Assembly (NCBI GenBank): GCA_947448735.1
Contig: CANFOS010000012.1
Span: 1-64,000, forward strand
Length of the DNA stretch: 64,000 bases
From: Comamonadaceae bacterium
GTDB taxonomy: Bacteria > Pseudomonadota > Gammaproteobacteria > Burkholderiales > Burkholderiaceae_C
Reading direction: 5' to 3'
Shown here one piece after another: positions 44,632 to 54,933 of the stretch. The notes below the pieces were generated by a model. That model saw nothing but the letters and a program-made list of their open reading frames with translations. It was not told where the DNA came from and ran no database searches. Made by a program: the position numbers and the translations under genes. The number at the start of each line of letters is the position of its first letter. Within the stretch, counting starts at the first letter, position 1.

Positions 44632-46737
44632 TTACGCAACGCCGAGTGCCACCAGCAGCAGATCGATGACCTTGATGCCAATGAACGGGACAACGAGGCC
44701 GCCCAGGCCGTAAATCAGCAAATTACGCCTGAGCAATGCAGCAGCACCAATGGCTCGGTACTTCACGCCTTTGAGCGCCAGCGGAATCAGCACCACAATG
44801 ATCAGCGCGTTAAAAATCACTGCCGACAGCAGGGCCGATGACGGGCTGCCGAGTTGCATGACATTGAGCGCACTGAGTTGCGGATAGGTGGTCACGAAAA
44901 TCGCCGGAATAATGGCGAAGTACTTGGCCACATCATTGGCAATGGAGAAGGTCGTTAGCGAGCCACGCGTCATCAGCAGGGCTTTGCCCGTCTCCACAAT
45001 CTCCAGCAGCTTGGTCGGGTTCGAGTCCAAGTCGACCATGTTGCCAGCCTCTTTGGCAGCCTGCGTACCGCTGTTCATGGCCACGGCAACATCGGCCTGC
45101 GCCAGGGCTGGTGCATCGTTGGTACCGTCACCCGTCATAGCCACCAGGCGGCCTTGGCTCTGGTACTGGCGAATCAGTTTGAGCTTGTCTTCAGGCGTTG
45201 CCTCAGCCAGAAAGTCATCCACCCCCGCCTCAGCAGCAATCGCTGAAGCCGTCAGCTTGTTGTCGCCGGTGATCATCACGGTTTTGATGCCCATGCGGCG
45301 CAACTGGCCAAAGCGTTCTTTGATGCCGGTCTTCACGATATCTTTGAGTTCCACAATGCCAAGTACTTTGTTACCGTCACTGACGGCCAGCGGCGTGGAG
45401 CCGCGCCGTGACACATCATCAGACACGCGTGTCACGTCAGGCGGCACCGTGCCGCCCAACGATTCAACATATTTGCGAATCGCATCGACCGCGCCCTTGC
45501 GGAGTTGCCGCGTGCTGCCGTCTGCGCGCGTCAGGTCAACACCGCTCATACGGGTTTGGGCTGTAAATGGCACATCATGATTCGTACCTGTGGTCTCTGT
45601 GGGTGCTTCCAGCTTTTGAGCGAGCACCACAATGCTGCGGCCCTCAGGCGTTTCGTCGGTGGCCGATGCCTGCATGGCGCAGGCAGCGAGCTGCAACTCG
45701 GTCACGCCGGGCGCTGGCAAAAAAGCACAGGCCTGCCGGTTACCGTGGGTGATGGTGCCCGTCTTATCCAGCAGCAAAACGTCCACATCGCCAGCAGCTT
45801 CAACCGCCCGACCCGATGTGGCAATCACATTAGCCTGCATCATGCGACTCATGCCCGCAACGCCAACGGCTGACAGCAAGCCGCCAATGGTTGTCGGTAT
45901 CAAACAGACCAGCAGCGCAATGAGTGCGGTGATGCTGACCACCCGACCCGCACCGGCAGCACCCACACTGAATATTGAAAAGGGCAGCAGCGTGACAGTG
46001 ACCACCAAAAACACAATCGTCAGCGCCACCAGCAAGATCGTCAGGGCAATTTCGTTGGGAGTTTTGGCCCGCTTGGCACCTTCGACCATGCTGATCATGC
46101 GGTCTAAAAACGACTCGCCAGGATTGACGGTGATACGCACCACCAGCCAGTCAGAAAGCACGCGGGTGCCGCCCGTTACCGATGAAAAATCACCGCCAGA
46201 CTCGCGCACCACAGGCGCCGACTCGCCGGTAATGGCGCTTTCATCGACGGTGGCCACGCCTTCAATGACCTCGCCATCGAGCGGCACCATGTCGCCGGTC
46301 TCGATGAACACCACGTCACCTTTGCGCAGGTTTTCAGCTTGGTCTGGCAACCAGCTCTGGCCGTGAAAAGGAGGGTGATCTTTGTGAGAAAACTTCTTGG
46401 CCCAGGTGCTGGTTTTGAGCCCGCGCAGCGATGCCGCTTGCGCCTTGCTACGCCCTTCGGCCACGGCTTCGGCAAAATTGGCAAACAGCACGGTAAACCA
46501 CAGCCAAAGCGATACGGCCAAGGTAAAGCCCGCGGTGCCAGCGTTGCCAAACAGTTCTTGCAGACCTAAAAGCGTTGTCAAAATGCTGCCGATATAAACA
46601 ACAAACATCACCGGGTTGCGCCACTGGATGTGCGGGCTGAGCTTGGCGAATGACTGGCCAATGGCGGGTCTGAGTAGCGCCAGGTCAAACAATACAGAGT
46701 TGGTTTTAACAGTCGTCGTGGTCATGTTCTTTTCCAT
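44632..46737 (-). CDS. kdpB: K+-transporting ATPase subunit KdpB
   Basis: This 701-aa P-type ATPase has [20 protein letters not shown] (TGES actuator motif), [20 protein letters not shown] with the phosphorylated Asp, [20 protein letters not shown], and [20 protein letters not shown] in the phosphorylation-domain hinge, plus the membrane segment [20 protein letters not shown]. It hydrolyses ATP to drive K+ through KdpA. ATG 46737 directly follows the kdpA stop (TAAATG); ATG 46725, 8 nt after GGAA, is an alternative start. Confidence 0.96.
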   Translation of the reverse strand: MEKNMTTTTVKTNSVLFDLALLRPAIGQSFAKLSPHIQWRNPVMFVVYIGSILTTLLGLQELFGNAGTAGFTLAVSLWLWFTVLFANFAEAVAEGRSKAQAASLRGLKTSTWAKKFSHKDHPPFHGQSWLPDQAENLRKGDVVFIETGDMVPLDGEVIEGVATVDESAITGESAPVVRESGGDFSSVTGGTRVLSDWLVVRITVNPGESFLDRMISMVEGAKRAKTPNEIALTILLVALTIVFLVVTVTLLPFSIFSVGAAGAGRVVSITALIALLVCLIPTTIGGLLSAVGVAGMSRMMQANVIATSGRAVEAAGDVDVLLLDKTGTITHGNRQACAFLPAPGVTELQLAACAMQASATDETPEGRSIVVLAQKLEAPTETTGTNHDVPFTAQTRMSGVDLTRADGSTRQLRKGAVDAIRKYVESLGGTVPPDVTRVSDDVSRRGSTPLAVSDGNKVLGIVELKDIVKTGIKERFGQLRRMGIKTVMITGDNKLTASAIAAEAGVDDFLAEATPEDKLKLIRQYQSQGRLVAMTGDGTNDAPALAQADVAVAMNSGTQAAKEAGNMVDLDSNPTKLLEIVETGKALLMTRGSLTTFSIANDVAKYFAIIPAIFVTTYPQLSALNVMQLGSPSSALLSAVIFNALIIVVLIPLALKGVKYRAIGAAALLRRNLLIYGLGGLVVPFIGIKVIDLLLVALGVA

Positions 46738-48564
46738 TTATTTGGCCGACCAAAGCATCAGATGCTCGACCATTGGGCCTAGCGCCAGCGCGGGGATGTA
46801 GTTCAGCAAACCCACCATCACGACCGTGCCGATCAGCAAGAATACAAATAAGGGGCCATGCGTCGGCATGGTTCCGCCTGTCGCAGGCAATCGTTTTTTG
46901 GCGGCCAGCGCGCCCGCAATGGCCAGCACCGGCAAGATCACACCAAAACGGCCCAGCCACATCACCATGCCCAGCAGCGTGTTGTAAAAAGGCGTGTTGG
47001 CCGACAGGCCTGCAAAGGCGCTGCCATTGTTGTTTGCTGCTGAGGTCAAGGCATAGAGAATCTCTGAGAAACCATGTGCCCCGGGGTTGGCAATGCCCGC
47101 TTTTCCAGCGCCCGCGAGCACCGCCAGCGCAGTACCCGCCAGCACCAAAATCGGGGTGACCAAAATCGCCACCGAGACCAGCTTCATCTCATGCGCTTCG
47201 ATTTTTTTGCCCAGGTATTCGGGGGTACGGCCAATCATCAAGCCGGCAATAAACACCGCCAAAATGGCGAAGATCAGCATGCCGTACAGGCCAGTGCCGA
47301 CACCGCCAAAAACCACCTCGCCGAGTTGCATCATCACCATCGGCACCATGCCGCCCAGCGGCGTGAAAGAGTCGTGCATGGCATTGACCGTGCCGCACGA
47401 GGCAGCGGTCGTGATCACCGCAAACAGGGCCGAAGCGGTGATGCCAAAGCGGGTTTCCTTGCCCTCCATGTTGCCGCCGGACTGCAGGGGGCTGAGCGTC
47501 TGGTCAACACCCAGCGCCACCAGTTGGGGATTGCCCACTTGCTCAGCGGGAATGATGGCCACGACAGCCAGCGCAAAGATCAGCGTCATCGCGGCCAGCA
47601 CGGCCCAGCCTTGGCGGGTGTCGCCCACGACGCGGCCAAAGGCAAAGCACAGGGCTGCAGGAATCAAAAAGATGGCCAGCATTTGCAGCAGATTGGTCAG
47701 CGCGTTCGGGTTTTCATAGGGGTGTGCCGAGTTGGCATTGAAAAACCCTCCGCCGTTGGTGCCCAGCATCTTGATGGCTTCTTGCGAGGCGACCGGGCCC
47801 ATGGCCAAGGTCTGCTTGTCGGCTTTGAACTCTTCCATCACCGCTTCGCCTTTGATGTCTTTGACGACGTCACCCGCAGCGTCTTTTTGGGGCTGACTGT
47901 AGGTTGTGACTTCCAGAGTGGCCACGTCTTTGTAGGCGGCAAAATTTTGAATCACACCCTGTCCTGCAAAAAACAGAGCCAACACCAGCGACAGCGGCAG
48001 CAGCAGCCACAGCGTGATACGGGTGATGTCTGCCCAGAAGTTGCCCACCTGTCCGAAGGATGCGGTTGCAGTTTTTTCGCCGGTCGATTGGGCGGCAAAG
48101 CCGCGAAACAGGGCAAACACCACGGCAATCCCCGTCGCCGCTGAGAAGAAATTTTGCACCGACAGACCCAGCATTTGCGTCAGATAGCTCATGGCTGCTT
48201 CGCCGCTGTAGCCCTGCCAGTTGGTGTTGCTGACAAAACTGACAGCGGTATTGAAGGCCGAGTCAGCAGACACATTGGCCACACCGGCCGGATTAAGCGG
48301 CAAGTCAAGCTGCAACCGCTGCAATCCATACACCGCCAGCACACCCAGTAAGTTAAAAGCCAGCAGGGCCAACGCATAGCCTGACCAGTTCATGGATTTG
48401 TCAGGGGCGGTGCCGGCCAAACGATAAAGCGGCGCTTCAAGCTTATGCATCCAGACCGGCAGGTTGCCTGCACACAGGCGAGCCACCCAAATGCCTAACG
48501 GCCAGGCGGCCACCAAAAGCAAAACCAGAAAAAGAGCCAACAGACCCCAGGCAGAAGAAGTCAT
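46738..48564 (-). CDS. kdpA: K+-transporting ATPase subunit KdpA
   Basis: This 608-aa polytopic protein forms the K+-selective pore. It has four filter-like segments: [40 protein letters not shown], the [20 protein letters not shown] region, and [20 protein letters not shown]. An insertion with charged residues ([20 protein letters not shown]) makes it longer than E. coli KdpA (557 aa). Start ATG 48564 shares its A with the last base of the kdpF stop codon. Confidence 0.95.
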   Translation of the reverse strand: MTSSAWGLLALFLVLLLVAAWPLGIWVARLCAGNLPVWMHKLEAPLYRLAGTAPDKSMNWSGYALALLAFNLLGVLAVYGLQRLQLDLPLNPAGVANVSADSAFNTAVSFVSNTNWQGYSGEAAMSYLTQMLGLSVQNFFSAATGIAVVFALFRGFAAQSTGEKTATASFGQVGNFWADITRITLWLLLPLSLVLALFFAGQGVIQNFAAYKDVATLEVTTYSQPQKDAAGDVVKDIKGEAVMEEFKADKQTLAMGPVASQEAIKMLGTNGGGFFNANSAHPYENPNALTNLLQMLAIFLIPAALCFAFGRVVGDTRQGWAVLAAMTLIFALAVVAIIPAEQVGNPQLVALGVDQTLSPLQSGGNMEGKETRFGITASALFAVITTAASCGTVNAMHDSFTPLGGMVPMVMMQLGEVVFGGVGTGLYGMLIFAILAVFIAGLMIGRTPEYLGKKIEAHEMKLVSVAILVTPILVLAGTALAVLAGAGKAGIANPGAHGFSEILYALTSAANNNGSAFAGLSANTPFYNTLLGMVMWLGRFGVILPVLAIAGALAAKKRLPATGGTMPTHGPLFVFLLIGTVVMVGLLNYIPALALGPMVEHLMLWSAK

Positions 48565-48662
48565 CAAAACTCCTCTGCGCAAATCAGCGCATACACCAGA
48601 TAAGCCAGCAGCAAGGCGGCACTGACGCCCCCAAAGCCATACAGCACGTCAAGGCCGATCAT
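48564..48662 (-). CDS. kdpF: K+-transporting ATPase small subunit KdpF
   Basis: This 32-aa peptide starts [20 protein letters not shown] and ends [12 protein letters not shown]; LLxAYLVYALxxxExF is the KdpF signature. It is a single-span protein that stabilises the KdpABC complex. It overlaps the preceding 34-aa frame by 4 bp (ATGA) and shares a base with the kdpA start, so it is fully embedded in the operon. Confidence 0.88.
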   Translation of the reverse strand: MIGLDVLYGFGGVSAALLLAYLVYALICAEEF

Positions 48663-48763
48663 GACCGGCCTCCGGCTGGCTTTTCAAGCTTTTGAAAAGC
48701 CACTATCAGCGAAGTCGTGACGCCCCAGAGCGCGGCAATGCCTGCTAAAAATACGATATCCAT
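48659..48763 (-). CDS. 34-aa membrane peptide leading the kdp operon
   Basis: The frame from ATG 48763 encodes MDIVFLAGIAALWGVTTSLI and then [14 protein letters not shown]: one hydrophobic span with a basic tail. GGAGAAGG lies 6-13 nt upstream, and the stop overlaps the kdpF ATG. Short peptides of this kind occur upstream of kdpF in several betaproteobacteria (recalled, not checked). It may be a structural micro-subunit or a translational leader for kdpF. Confidence 0.65.
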   Translation of the reverse strand: MDIVFLAGIAALWGVTTSLIVAFQKLEKPAGGRS

Positions 48764-48929
48764 GAGCCTTCTCCATCACATTAAGACACTGACGAGATTA
48801 GGCCGATAGGTGTAAAAACGGGGTAGGAGAACATCGTTTGACGCGTATAAAAAGCGTAAAAACGGTGCAAGAACTGCTGAGCGTCGTCAACCCCAGCGAC
48901 GGGGCGTTGTTTGCGCCCGAAGAATGGGC

Positions 48930-49655
48930 CTAGAGCTCTTTTGAATGACCCAAAACAGTGTTTCTGAGCCCCGGCAGGTCCAAAACACGCAGGCCGCCGT
49001 ATTCAACCCGCAGGGTGCCCTGGGCTTGCAGGGCACCAAGCGCCTCATTGACCCGCTGGCGTGACAGGCCGACCAGATAAGCCAGCTCTTGCTGGGTGAT
49101 GCGCAAAATGTCCCCCACGCCCGGGTACAGCACCGGGTTACACAAAGCGGCCAAGGAACGGGCCACGCGCACATCAGGGTTGTTCAGACGGTCAATTTCG
49201 CGCGCGGCAATGAACTGGCCCAGCCGTTCGTTGAGCTGGTTCATGACAAAGCGGTTAAAACCGATAGAGTGGTCGAGCAGCCATTCAAAGGTATCGACCG
49301 GCAAGCCAGCGACCACGCTTTTGCGCAGCGCCTGAATGTTGTAGCGGTAAGGCTCGCGTTTGAGGACGGTGCCTTCGCCAAACCAGCCGCCGGGCGGCAC
49401 GCCGGTGTAGGTCATGGTCATGCCCTGGTCGTTGTCGCTGCTCATTTTGAGCAAGCCTTCCACCACGCCGAACCAGTAAGTCACGGGGCGGCCCAGGCGG
49501 CATACGAAGTCGCCCGGCGCCACATCGCCGACCCGCAGCTCAGCCACAGCTTTGTCTCTTTCCTGGCTCGTCAGCAATTGAAGCCAAGGAATACCGGCCA
49601 ATTCGGACGCATCTGCGTGGCGGCGTTGGATATGAAGTCGTTTTTCAATTTGCAT
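48930..49655 (-). CDS. Crp/Fnr-family transcriptional regulator
   Basis: This 241-aa regulator has an N-terminal cyclic-nucleotide-binding-like barrel (RVGDVAPGDFVCRLGRPVTY, GVPPGGWFGEGTVLKREPYR) and a C-terminal helix-turn-helix (ILRITQQELAYLVGLSRQRV, NEALGALQAQGTLRVEYGGL). It lacks the N-terminal cysteine cluster of FNR, so it is not an iron-sulfur oxygen sensor. It is divergent from the acyl-CoA ligase-Liv operon with 189 bp between and upstream of kdp in the same direction. It likely controls the ligase-Liv operon, possibly through the inverted repeats in that gap. Confidence 0.88.
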   Translation of the reverse strand: MQIEKRLHIQRRHADASELAGIPWLQLLTSQERDKAVAELRVGDVAPGDFVCRLGRPVTYWFGVVEGLLKMSSDNDQGMTMTYTGVPPGGWFGEGTVLKREPYRYNIQALRKSVVAGLPVDTFEWLLDHSIGFNRFVMNQLNERLGQFIAAREIDRLNNPDVRVARSLAALCNPVLYPGVGDILRITQQELAYLVGLSRQRVNEALGALQAQGTLRVEYGGLRVLDLPGLRNTVLGHSKEL

Positions 49656-49724
49656 GGCATCGGAACAGAGCTTGCCGCTGACGAACCGGCACTAGGGTAA
49701 GTCCGGGGGAGTATTCACCCTTGA

Positions 49725-49789
49725 ATTGTCGTCGGAATGACAACATAACGTCAAATGACTGCCTAATATCGGTCCCAAGACAGTCATTT
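49725..49789. promoter_or_regulatory. Two inverted repeats between the Crp/Fnr gene and the CoA ligase operon
   Basis: TTGTC-N8-GACAA lies at about 49725-49742, and AAATGACTG (49753-49761) pairs with CAGTCATTT (49781-49789) around a 19-bp spacer that includes tgcctaatat, a possible -10. The pairs are perfect, but the first does not match the FNR (TTGAT-N4-ATCAA) or CRP consensus. They are candidate operators for the divergent regulator. Confidence 0.5.
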
Positions 49790-49844
49790 TGTCGCGTACC
49801 ACGCACCTAACAAAGCACCAGACCATCAGAGACACGAGACAAGC

Positions 49845-51791
49845 ATGCAAACCACGTTTCCCCAATTGCTGATCAAGCACGCTGCCGAGCGCCCCGATGC
49901 GCCCGCCATGCGCGAAAAGGAATACGGCATCTGGCAAGCGCACAGCTGGTCGGCGCTGGCACTGCTGGTCAAACATATTGCCGGCGGCCTGCATCAGATG
50001 GGATTGATGCGCGGTGAGCACATGGTGGTGGTGGGCAGCAACCGCCCGCGCCTGTATGCCACCATGCTGGCAGCGCAGTCACTGGGCGCCATTCCTGTGC
50101 CGCTGTACCAGGACGCCGTAGGTGCTGAATGTATTTTCCCGATCAACAATGCAGACGTGCGTTTTGCGTTTGCTGAGGACCAGGAGCAGGTTGACAAGCT
50201 GCTGGAGATTCGCGGCAGCTGCCCACTTTTGAGTGATATTGTTTTTGACGACCCGCGCGGACTGCGCAATTACTCAGAGCCCGGTTTGCAGTCTCTCGAC
50301 AGCCTGATTGAAACCGGCAAAGCCTTCTGTAGCACGCACCCCGACTGGTACGCAGCCGAAGTTGCCAAAGCCAGCCCTGGCGATGTGGCTGCGATGTTTT
50401 TTACATCAGGCACAACCGGCAACCCCAAGGGCGTGGTGCACACCCACAACACGCTGCTGGACCGCGCCAGGGCGGGTGCTGACTTTGACAAGCTCACCTC
50501 CGGCGAAGAAGTGCTGGCTTACCTGCCGCCGGCATGGATTGGCCAAAACATCTTCAGCTACGCACAGTGGCTGGCCTGCGGCTATGTGGTGAACTGCCCG
50601 GAAAGCGCCAGCACGGTGATGATTGATCTCAAAGAAGTGGGCCCGACCTATTACTTTGCGCCACCCCGGGTGTTTGAAGGCATGCTGACCACGGTGATGA
50701 TTCGCATGGAAGATGCAGGCACGATCAAGCGCGGTATCTTTGATTACTTCATGGGCGTGGCCAAACGGGTTGGCCCTGACCGCATGGACGGCAAATCGAT
50801 TGGCCCCATGCAAAGACTGCTGTATGCGCTGGGCAATGTGCTGGTGTACGGCCCGCTGCGCAACACGCTGGGGTTTTCTCGGGTGCGGGTGGCATACACA
50901 GCCGGGGAAGCGATTGGGCCGGACCTGTTCACGTTTTTCCGATCGATCGGCATCAACATGAAGCAGCTGTATGGCTCGACAGAAACAGCTGTGTTTGTTT
51001 GCCTGCAGCCCGATAACCAGGCACGTGCCGACACGGTGGGTGTGCCGATTGCCGGTGTGCAGATCAAGGTGGCCGATAACGGCGAGATCATGGTCAAGTC
51101 TGCGGGCCTGCTGAAGGAATACTACAAAAACCCGACCGCTACCGCTGAAGTATTGACCCACGACGGCTGGTACCACACCAGCGATGCGGGCTTTATTGAT
51201 GCCCAGGGGCATTTGAAAATCATTGACCGTGTCAAGGACGTGGGCCGCATCAAGGGTGGCGCAAACGAAGGCGCCATGTTTGCCCCCAAGTATGTCGAGA
51301 ACAAACTCAAGTTTTTCTCACACATCAAGGAAGTGGTGGCCTACGGGGACGGGCGCGAACAGGTCTGCGTGTTCATCAACATTGACTTTGACGCGGTGGG
51401 CAACTGGGCCGAGCGCCGCAACCTGCCTTATGCAGGCTACACCGACCTGGCGCAAAAGCCTGAGGTTTACCAGCTCATCAGGGAGTGTGTTGAAAAAGTC
51501 AATGCTGATTTGAGTGTTGACGCGCTGCTGGCGGGCTCGCAGATCAGCCGCTTTTTGATCCTGCACAAAGAGCTCGATGCCGATGACGGCGAACTGACGC
51601 GAACCAACAAGGTCAGGCGCGGCTTTATTGGCGACAAATACCAGCCATTGGTGGACGCGCTGTACAGCGGTAAAACCGAACAGTTCATTGAAACAGTGGT
51701 CAAGTTTGAAGACGGCCGCAGCGGCAGTGTGTCAGCAACGCTGAAGATTGGTGACTGCAAAACCTTTGCAGCGGTGAGAGCAGCAGCATGA
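49845..51791 (+). CDS. AMP-forming acyl-CoA ligase (long-chain type)
   Basis: This 648-aa protein has the P-loop FFTSGTTGNPKGVVHTHNTL at about 185-205, LAYLPPAWIGQNIFSYAQWL, MKQLYGSTETAVFVCLQPDN, the hinge DGWYHTSDAGFIDAQGHLKI, and a C-terminal part with RTNKVRRGFIGDKYQPLVDA. It activates a carboxylic acid to its CoA thioester via an acyl-AMP. Its domain layout resembles long-chain or aryl-acid ligases beside Liv-type transporters in betaproteobacteria. It leads livGHMKF and a second, PaaK-like ligase. Substrate unknown. Confidence 0.9.
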   Translation: MQTTFPQLLIKHAAERPDAPAMREKEYGIWQAHSWSALALLVKHIAGGLHQMGLMRGEHMVVVGSNRPRLYATMLAAQSLGAIPVPLYQDAVGAECIFPINNADVRFAFAEDQEQVDKLLEIRGSCPLLSDIVFDDPRGLRNYSEPGLQSLDSLIETGKAFCSTHPDWYAAEVAKASPGDVAAMFFTSGTTGNPKGVVHTHNTLLDRARAGADFDKLTSGEEVLAYLPPAWIGQNIFSYAQWLACGYVVNCPESASTVMIDLKEVGPTYYFAPPRVFEGMLTTVMIRMEDAGTIKRGIFDYFMGVAKRVGPDRMDGKSIGPMQRLLYALGNVLVYGPLRNTLGFSRVRVAYTAGEAIGPDLFTFFRSIGINMKQLYGSTETAVFVCLQPDNQARADTVGVPIAGVQIKVADNGEIMVKSAGLLKEYYKNPTATAEVLTHDGWYHTSDAGFIDAQGHLKIIDRVKDVGRIKGGANEGAMFAPKYVENKLKFFSHIKEVVAYGDGREQVCVFINIDFDAVGNWAERRNLPYAGYTDLAQKPEVYQLIRECVEKVNADLSVDALLAGSQISRFLILHKELDADDGELTRTNKVRRGFIGDKYQPLVDALYSGKTEQFIETVVKFEDGRSGSVSATLKIGDCKTFAAVRAAA

Positions 51792-51861
51792 AAAATATCA
51801 ATTCTGGATTGACAAGCTCAAGCCGCAGTAAACGCAGTGACAAGCGTGGGGGCTATTCAGC

Positions 51862-52644
51862 ATGAGCAAAAAAATCGGTGACGTCATCCTTGACGTGCAA
51901 AACATTTCGCTGGCGTTTGGTGGCGTCAAGGCGCTGCAGGACATCTCATTTAACGTCAAAGAGCACGAGATTAGGGCCATCATTGGCCCCAACGGTGCGG
52001 GCAAAAGCTCGATGCTGAACTGCATCAATGGCGTTTACCAGCCGCAGCAGGGCTCCATCACTTTTCGTGGCCAGACCTTCAAGCACATGAACAGCCACCA
52101 GGTGGCGGTGATGGGCGTGGCGCGTACCTTTCAAAACCTGGCCTTGTTCAAAGGCATGAGCGTGCTGGACAACATCATGTCAGGCCGCAACCTGAAGATC
52201 AAAAGCAATATTCTGATGCAGGCCCTGCGGATTGGCCCGGCCGAAAAAGAAGACATCATACACCGTGAAGCGGTCGAAAAAATCATCGACTTTCTGGAAA
52301 TTCAGGCCTACCGCAAAACGCCTGTGGGCCAGTTGCCGTACGGCCTGCAAAAGCGGGTGGACCTGGGCCGCGCGCTGGCGATGGAGCCTCAGGTGCTGTT
52401 GCTCGACGAGCCGATGGCGGGCATGAACGTTGAAGAAAAGCAGGACATGTGCCGCTTTGTGCTGGACGTCAACGATGAATTTGGCACGACGGTGGTGCTG
52501 ATCGAGCACGACATGGGCGTGGTGATGGACATCTCTGACCGGGTGGTGGTGCTCGACTACGGCAAAAAAATCGGCGACGGCACACCTGAAGAAGTACGCA
52601 ACAACAAAGATGTGATCAGTGCCTACCTTGGCACCTCCCACTGA
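51862..52644 (+). CDS. livG: Liv-type ABC transporter ATPase, LivG-like
   Basis: This 260-aa ATPase has Walker A IIGPNGAGKSSMLNCINGVY, GVARTFQNLALFKGMSVLDN, the signature LPYGLQKRVDLGRALAMEPQ (a PYGxQKR variant of LSGGQ common in LivG), and VLLLDEPMAGMNVEEKQDMC. It energises uptake with LivF. It follows the CoA ligase by 70 bp and livH begins 14 bp downstream. The transporter class carries branched-chain amino acids, amides or aromatic acids; the neighbouring ligases favour an aromatic or fatty carboxylate. Confidence 0.92.
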   Translation: MSKKIGDVILDVQNISLAFGGVKALQDISFNVKEHEIRAIIGPNGAGKSSMLNCINGVYQPQQGSITFRGQTFKHMNSHQVAVMGVARTFQNLALFKGMSVLDNIMSGRNLKIKSNILMQALRIGPAEKEDIIHREAVEKIIDFLEIQAYRKTPVGQLPYGLQKRVDLGRALAMEPQVLLLDEPMAGMNVEEKQDMCRFVLDVNDEFGTTVVLIEHDMGVVMDISDRVVVLDYGKKIGDGTPEEVRNNKDVISAYLGTSH

Positions 52645-52658
52645 CAAGGAACAGGTCC

Positions 52659-53588
52659 ATGGTTAATTTTCTGGAAACCTTGCTCGGCGGTCTGATGGCC
52701 GGCATGCTGTATTCGCTGGTAGCGCTCGGGTTTGTGCTGATCTACAAAGCCTCGGGCGTCTTCAACTTCGCGCAGGGTGCGATGGTGCTTTTCGGCGCGC
52801 TGGCGATGGCGCGCTTTTCCGAATGGCTGGCACAGTGGACCGGGGTGAGCAACCTGTGGCTGGTCAACCTCGCCGCTTTCGGGATTGCCGCGATCATCAT
52901 GTTTGCGGTGGCCTGGGCGATTGAAGGCCTGGTGCTGCGCCATCTCATCAATCAGGACGGCGCCACCTTGCTCATGGCCACGCTGGGCATCGCCTACTTT
53001 CTCGAAGGCCTGGGCCAAACCTTGTTTGGCAGCAGCATCTACAAGATCGACATCGGCATGCCGAAAGAGCCCATCTTTGTGCTCAAGTCAACCTTTCCCG
53101 ATGGCGTGCTGATCAACAAGGAAGACCTTTATGCCGCGCTGATTGCAGCGCTGCTGGTGGGGCTGCTCAGCGTGTTTTTTCAAAAGACCGCCACCGGCCG
53201 CGCCCTGAGGGCTGTGGCCGACGACCACCAGGCCGCGCAGTCCATCGGCATCCCGCTCAACCGGATCTGGGTCATCGTCTGGTGCGTTGCGGGTGTGGTG
53301 GCGCTGGTCGCAGGCATGATCTGGGGCAGCAAGCTGGGCGTGCAATTCTCACTGGCCACGGTGGCGCTGCGCGCATTGCCAGTGGTCATTCTGGGCGGGC
53401 TGACATCGGTGCCAGGCGCCATCATCGGTGGCCTGGTCATCGGCGTGGGCGAAAAGCTCTCCGAGGTCTACCTGGGTCCCTTCGTCGGCGGCGGTATCGA
53501 AATCTGGTTTGCCTACGTGCTGGCGCTGGGTTTTTTACTGATTCGCCCGCAAGGCTTGTTCGGCGAAAAAATCATCGATCGCGTATGA
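52659..53588 (+). CDS. livH: Liv-type ABC transporter permease, LivH-like
   Basis: This 309-aa permease has the LivH signature near the start (LGGLMAGMLYSLVALGFVLI, then GVFNFAQGAMVLFGALAMAR), GRALRAVADDHQAAQSIGIP in the coupling loop, and PVVILGGLTSVPGAIIGGLV before the last helices. It has about eight membrane spans. It pairs with LivM. A GC-rich intergenic repeat separates it from livM, which is unusual within an operon. Confidence 0.93.
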   Translation: MVNFLETLLGGLMAGMLYSLVALGFVLIYKASGVFNFAQGAMVLFGALAMARFSEWLAQWTGVSNLWLVNLAAFGIAAIIMFAVAWAIEGLVLRHLINQDGATLLMATLGIAYFLEGLGQTLFGSSIYKIDIGMPKEPIFVLKSTFPDGVLINKEDLYAALIAALLVGLLSVFFQKTATGRALRAVADDHQAAQSIGIPLNRIWVIVWCVAGVVALVAGMIWGSKLGVQFSLATVALRALPVVILGGLTSVPGAIIGGLVIGVGEKLSEVYLGPFVGGGIEIWFAYVLALGFLLIRPQGLFGEKIIDRV

Positions 53589-53680
53589 AGCCCCCACGCT
53601 TGTCACTTCGTGTACTGCGCTGCCCCCCGGGGGGGCCGCTGCGCCTGCGGCCCGGCGAAGCCGGTTCCGCGGCCCCGACT
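53589..53680. repeat. GC-rich intergenic repeat, copy A (livH-livM)
   Basis: The segment contains cacttcgtgt, then tgccccccgggggggccgct, gcgcctgcggcccggcgaag and ccggttccgcggccc. The same order of motifs recurs at 56266-56361 and 57245-57339. It can fold into hairpins (CCCCCCGGGGGGG; CCGGCGAAGCCGG). It is probably a REP/PU-like element of the genome that shapes mRNA stability or partial termination within the operon. Confidence 0.7.
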
Positions 53681-53740
53681 GGGCTGAGTACCAGCCTTCG
53701 TCAAGTTTTTTTTATCGCTTCCTAACAGCGGCTTACTCTT

Positions 53741-54817
53741 ATGTTCTACAGAGAAAACGGGCAGTTCAAAACCACCTACCGCGCCGACCAGCAGATCTTC
53801 CCGATCCGGCAGGACCGGGTCGTGGTGATGGCTTTCCTGCTGCTGGCCTTTGCGGTGGTGCCGATGCTGGCAACCGACTACTTTTTCCGTGCCATCCTTA
53901 TTCCTTTCTTGATCATCTCACTGGCTGCGCTGGGGGTGAACATCTTGGTGGGTTACTGCGGCCAGATCTCGCTGGGCTCGGGCGCGTTCATGGCAGTCGG
54001 GGCCTACGGCGCCTACAACATCTTCGTGCGCGTACCTGGCATGCCGCTGGTACCCGCGCTGATCCTGGGTGGTCTGTGCGCCACCCTATTTGGCATCCTG
54101 TTCGGCTTGCCGAGCTTGCGCGTCAAGGGCCTTTACCTGGCGGTGGCCACGCTGGCGGCGCAGTTTTTCAGTGACTGGATGTTTCTGCGCATCAAGTGGT
54201 TCACCAACGACTCGCCGTCGGGCTCGGTGTCGGTCACAGACCTGCAGGTGTTCGGCCTGCCGATCGCCAGCGCCCAAAGCAAATACTGGCTGTGTCTGAG
54301 CATTCTGGTGGTGATTGCGCTGCTGGCCAAGAACCTGGTGCGCAGCGCCATCGGTCGGGAATGGATGGCCATCCGTGACATGGACGTGGCGGCCGCGGTG
54401 ATCGGCATCCGCCCCATGTACGCCAAGCTCAGCGCATTCGCGGTCAGCTCCTTCATCATTGGCATGGCTGGCGCACTGTGGGGCTTTGTGCACCTGGGCG
54501 CCTGGGAGCCGGCGGCTTTCTCGGTTGATTTTTCCTTTCGCCTGCTGTTCATGGTGATCATCGGCGGCCTGGGCTCCATCCTCGGCGGCTTTCTGGGCGC
54601 CGCCTTCATCACGCTGCTGCCCATCGGTCTGAGCCTGGCGCTGCCAGTCATTGCCGGCTGGGTGGGCGTGGAGATTTCCACCGCCGGCGTTTCACACGCC
54701 GAACTGATGATCTTCGGCGGGCTGATCGTCTGGTTCCTCATTGTTGAGCCGCATGGTCTGGCCAAACTGTGGGCGGTCGCCAAGCAAAAGCTCAGGCTCT
54801 GGCCCTTCCCGCATTGA
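53741..54817 (+). CDS. livM: Liv-type ABC transporter permease, LivM-like
   Basis: This 358-aa permease has an N-terminal cytosolic stretch, then about eight to ten spans, with LGVNILVGYCGQISLGSGAF (LivM signature), GLPSLRVKGLYLAVATLAAQ, and REWMAIRDMDVAAAVIGIRP in the coupling loop, followed by AFAVSSFIIGMAGALWGFVH. It forms the channel with LivH. The start ATG 53741 lies 152 bp after livH, the gap being filled by a repeat element. Confidence 0.93.
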   Translation: MFYRENGQFKTTYRADQQIFPIRQDRVVVMAFLLLAFAVVPMLATDYFFRAILIPFLIISLAALGVNILVGYCGQISLGSGAFMAVGAYGAYNIFVRVPGMPLVPALILGGLCATLFGILFGLPSLRVKGLYLAVATLAAQFFSDWMFLRIKWFTNDSPSGSVSVTDLQVFGLPIASAQSKYWLCLSILVVIALLAKNLVRSAIGREWMAIRDMDVAAAVIGIRPMYAKLSAFAVSSFIIGMAGALWGFVHLGAWEPAAFSVDFSFRLLFMVIIGGLGSILGGFLGAAFITLLPIGLSLALPVIAGWVGVEISTAGVSHAELMIFGGLIVWFLIVEPHGLAKLWAVAKQKLRLWPFPH

Positions 54818-54933
54818 GTCGCTCACAACTGCTCGCCATGACCAATCAACGACACCGGATTTTTCGATTGACTCAATGACTTGATTTCAAGGTTTTCGCT
54901 GGTTTAACTTTCATTTATTTATTAGGAGACAAC

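Noticed and set aside
47074-48144. Open frame of 356 codons on the plus strand
   Set aside because: Antisense to kdpA, with histidine/glutamine-rich composition typical of reverse-complement frames.
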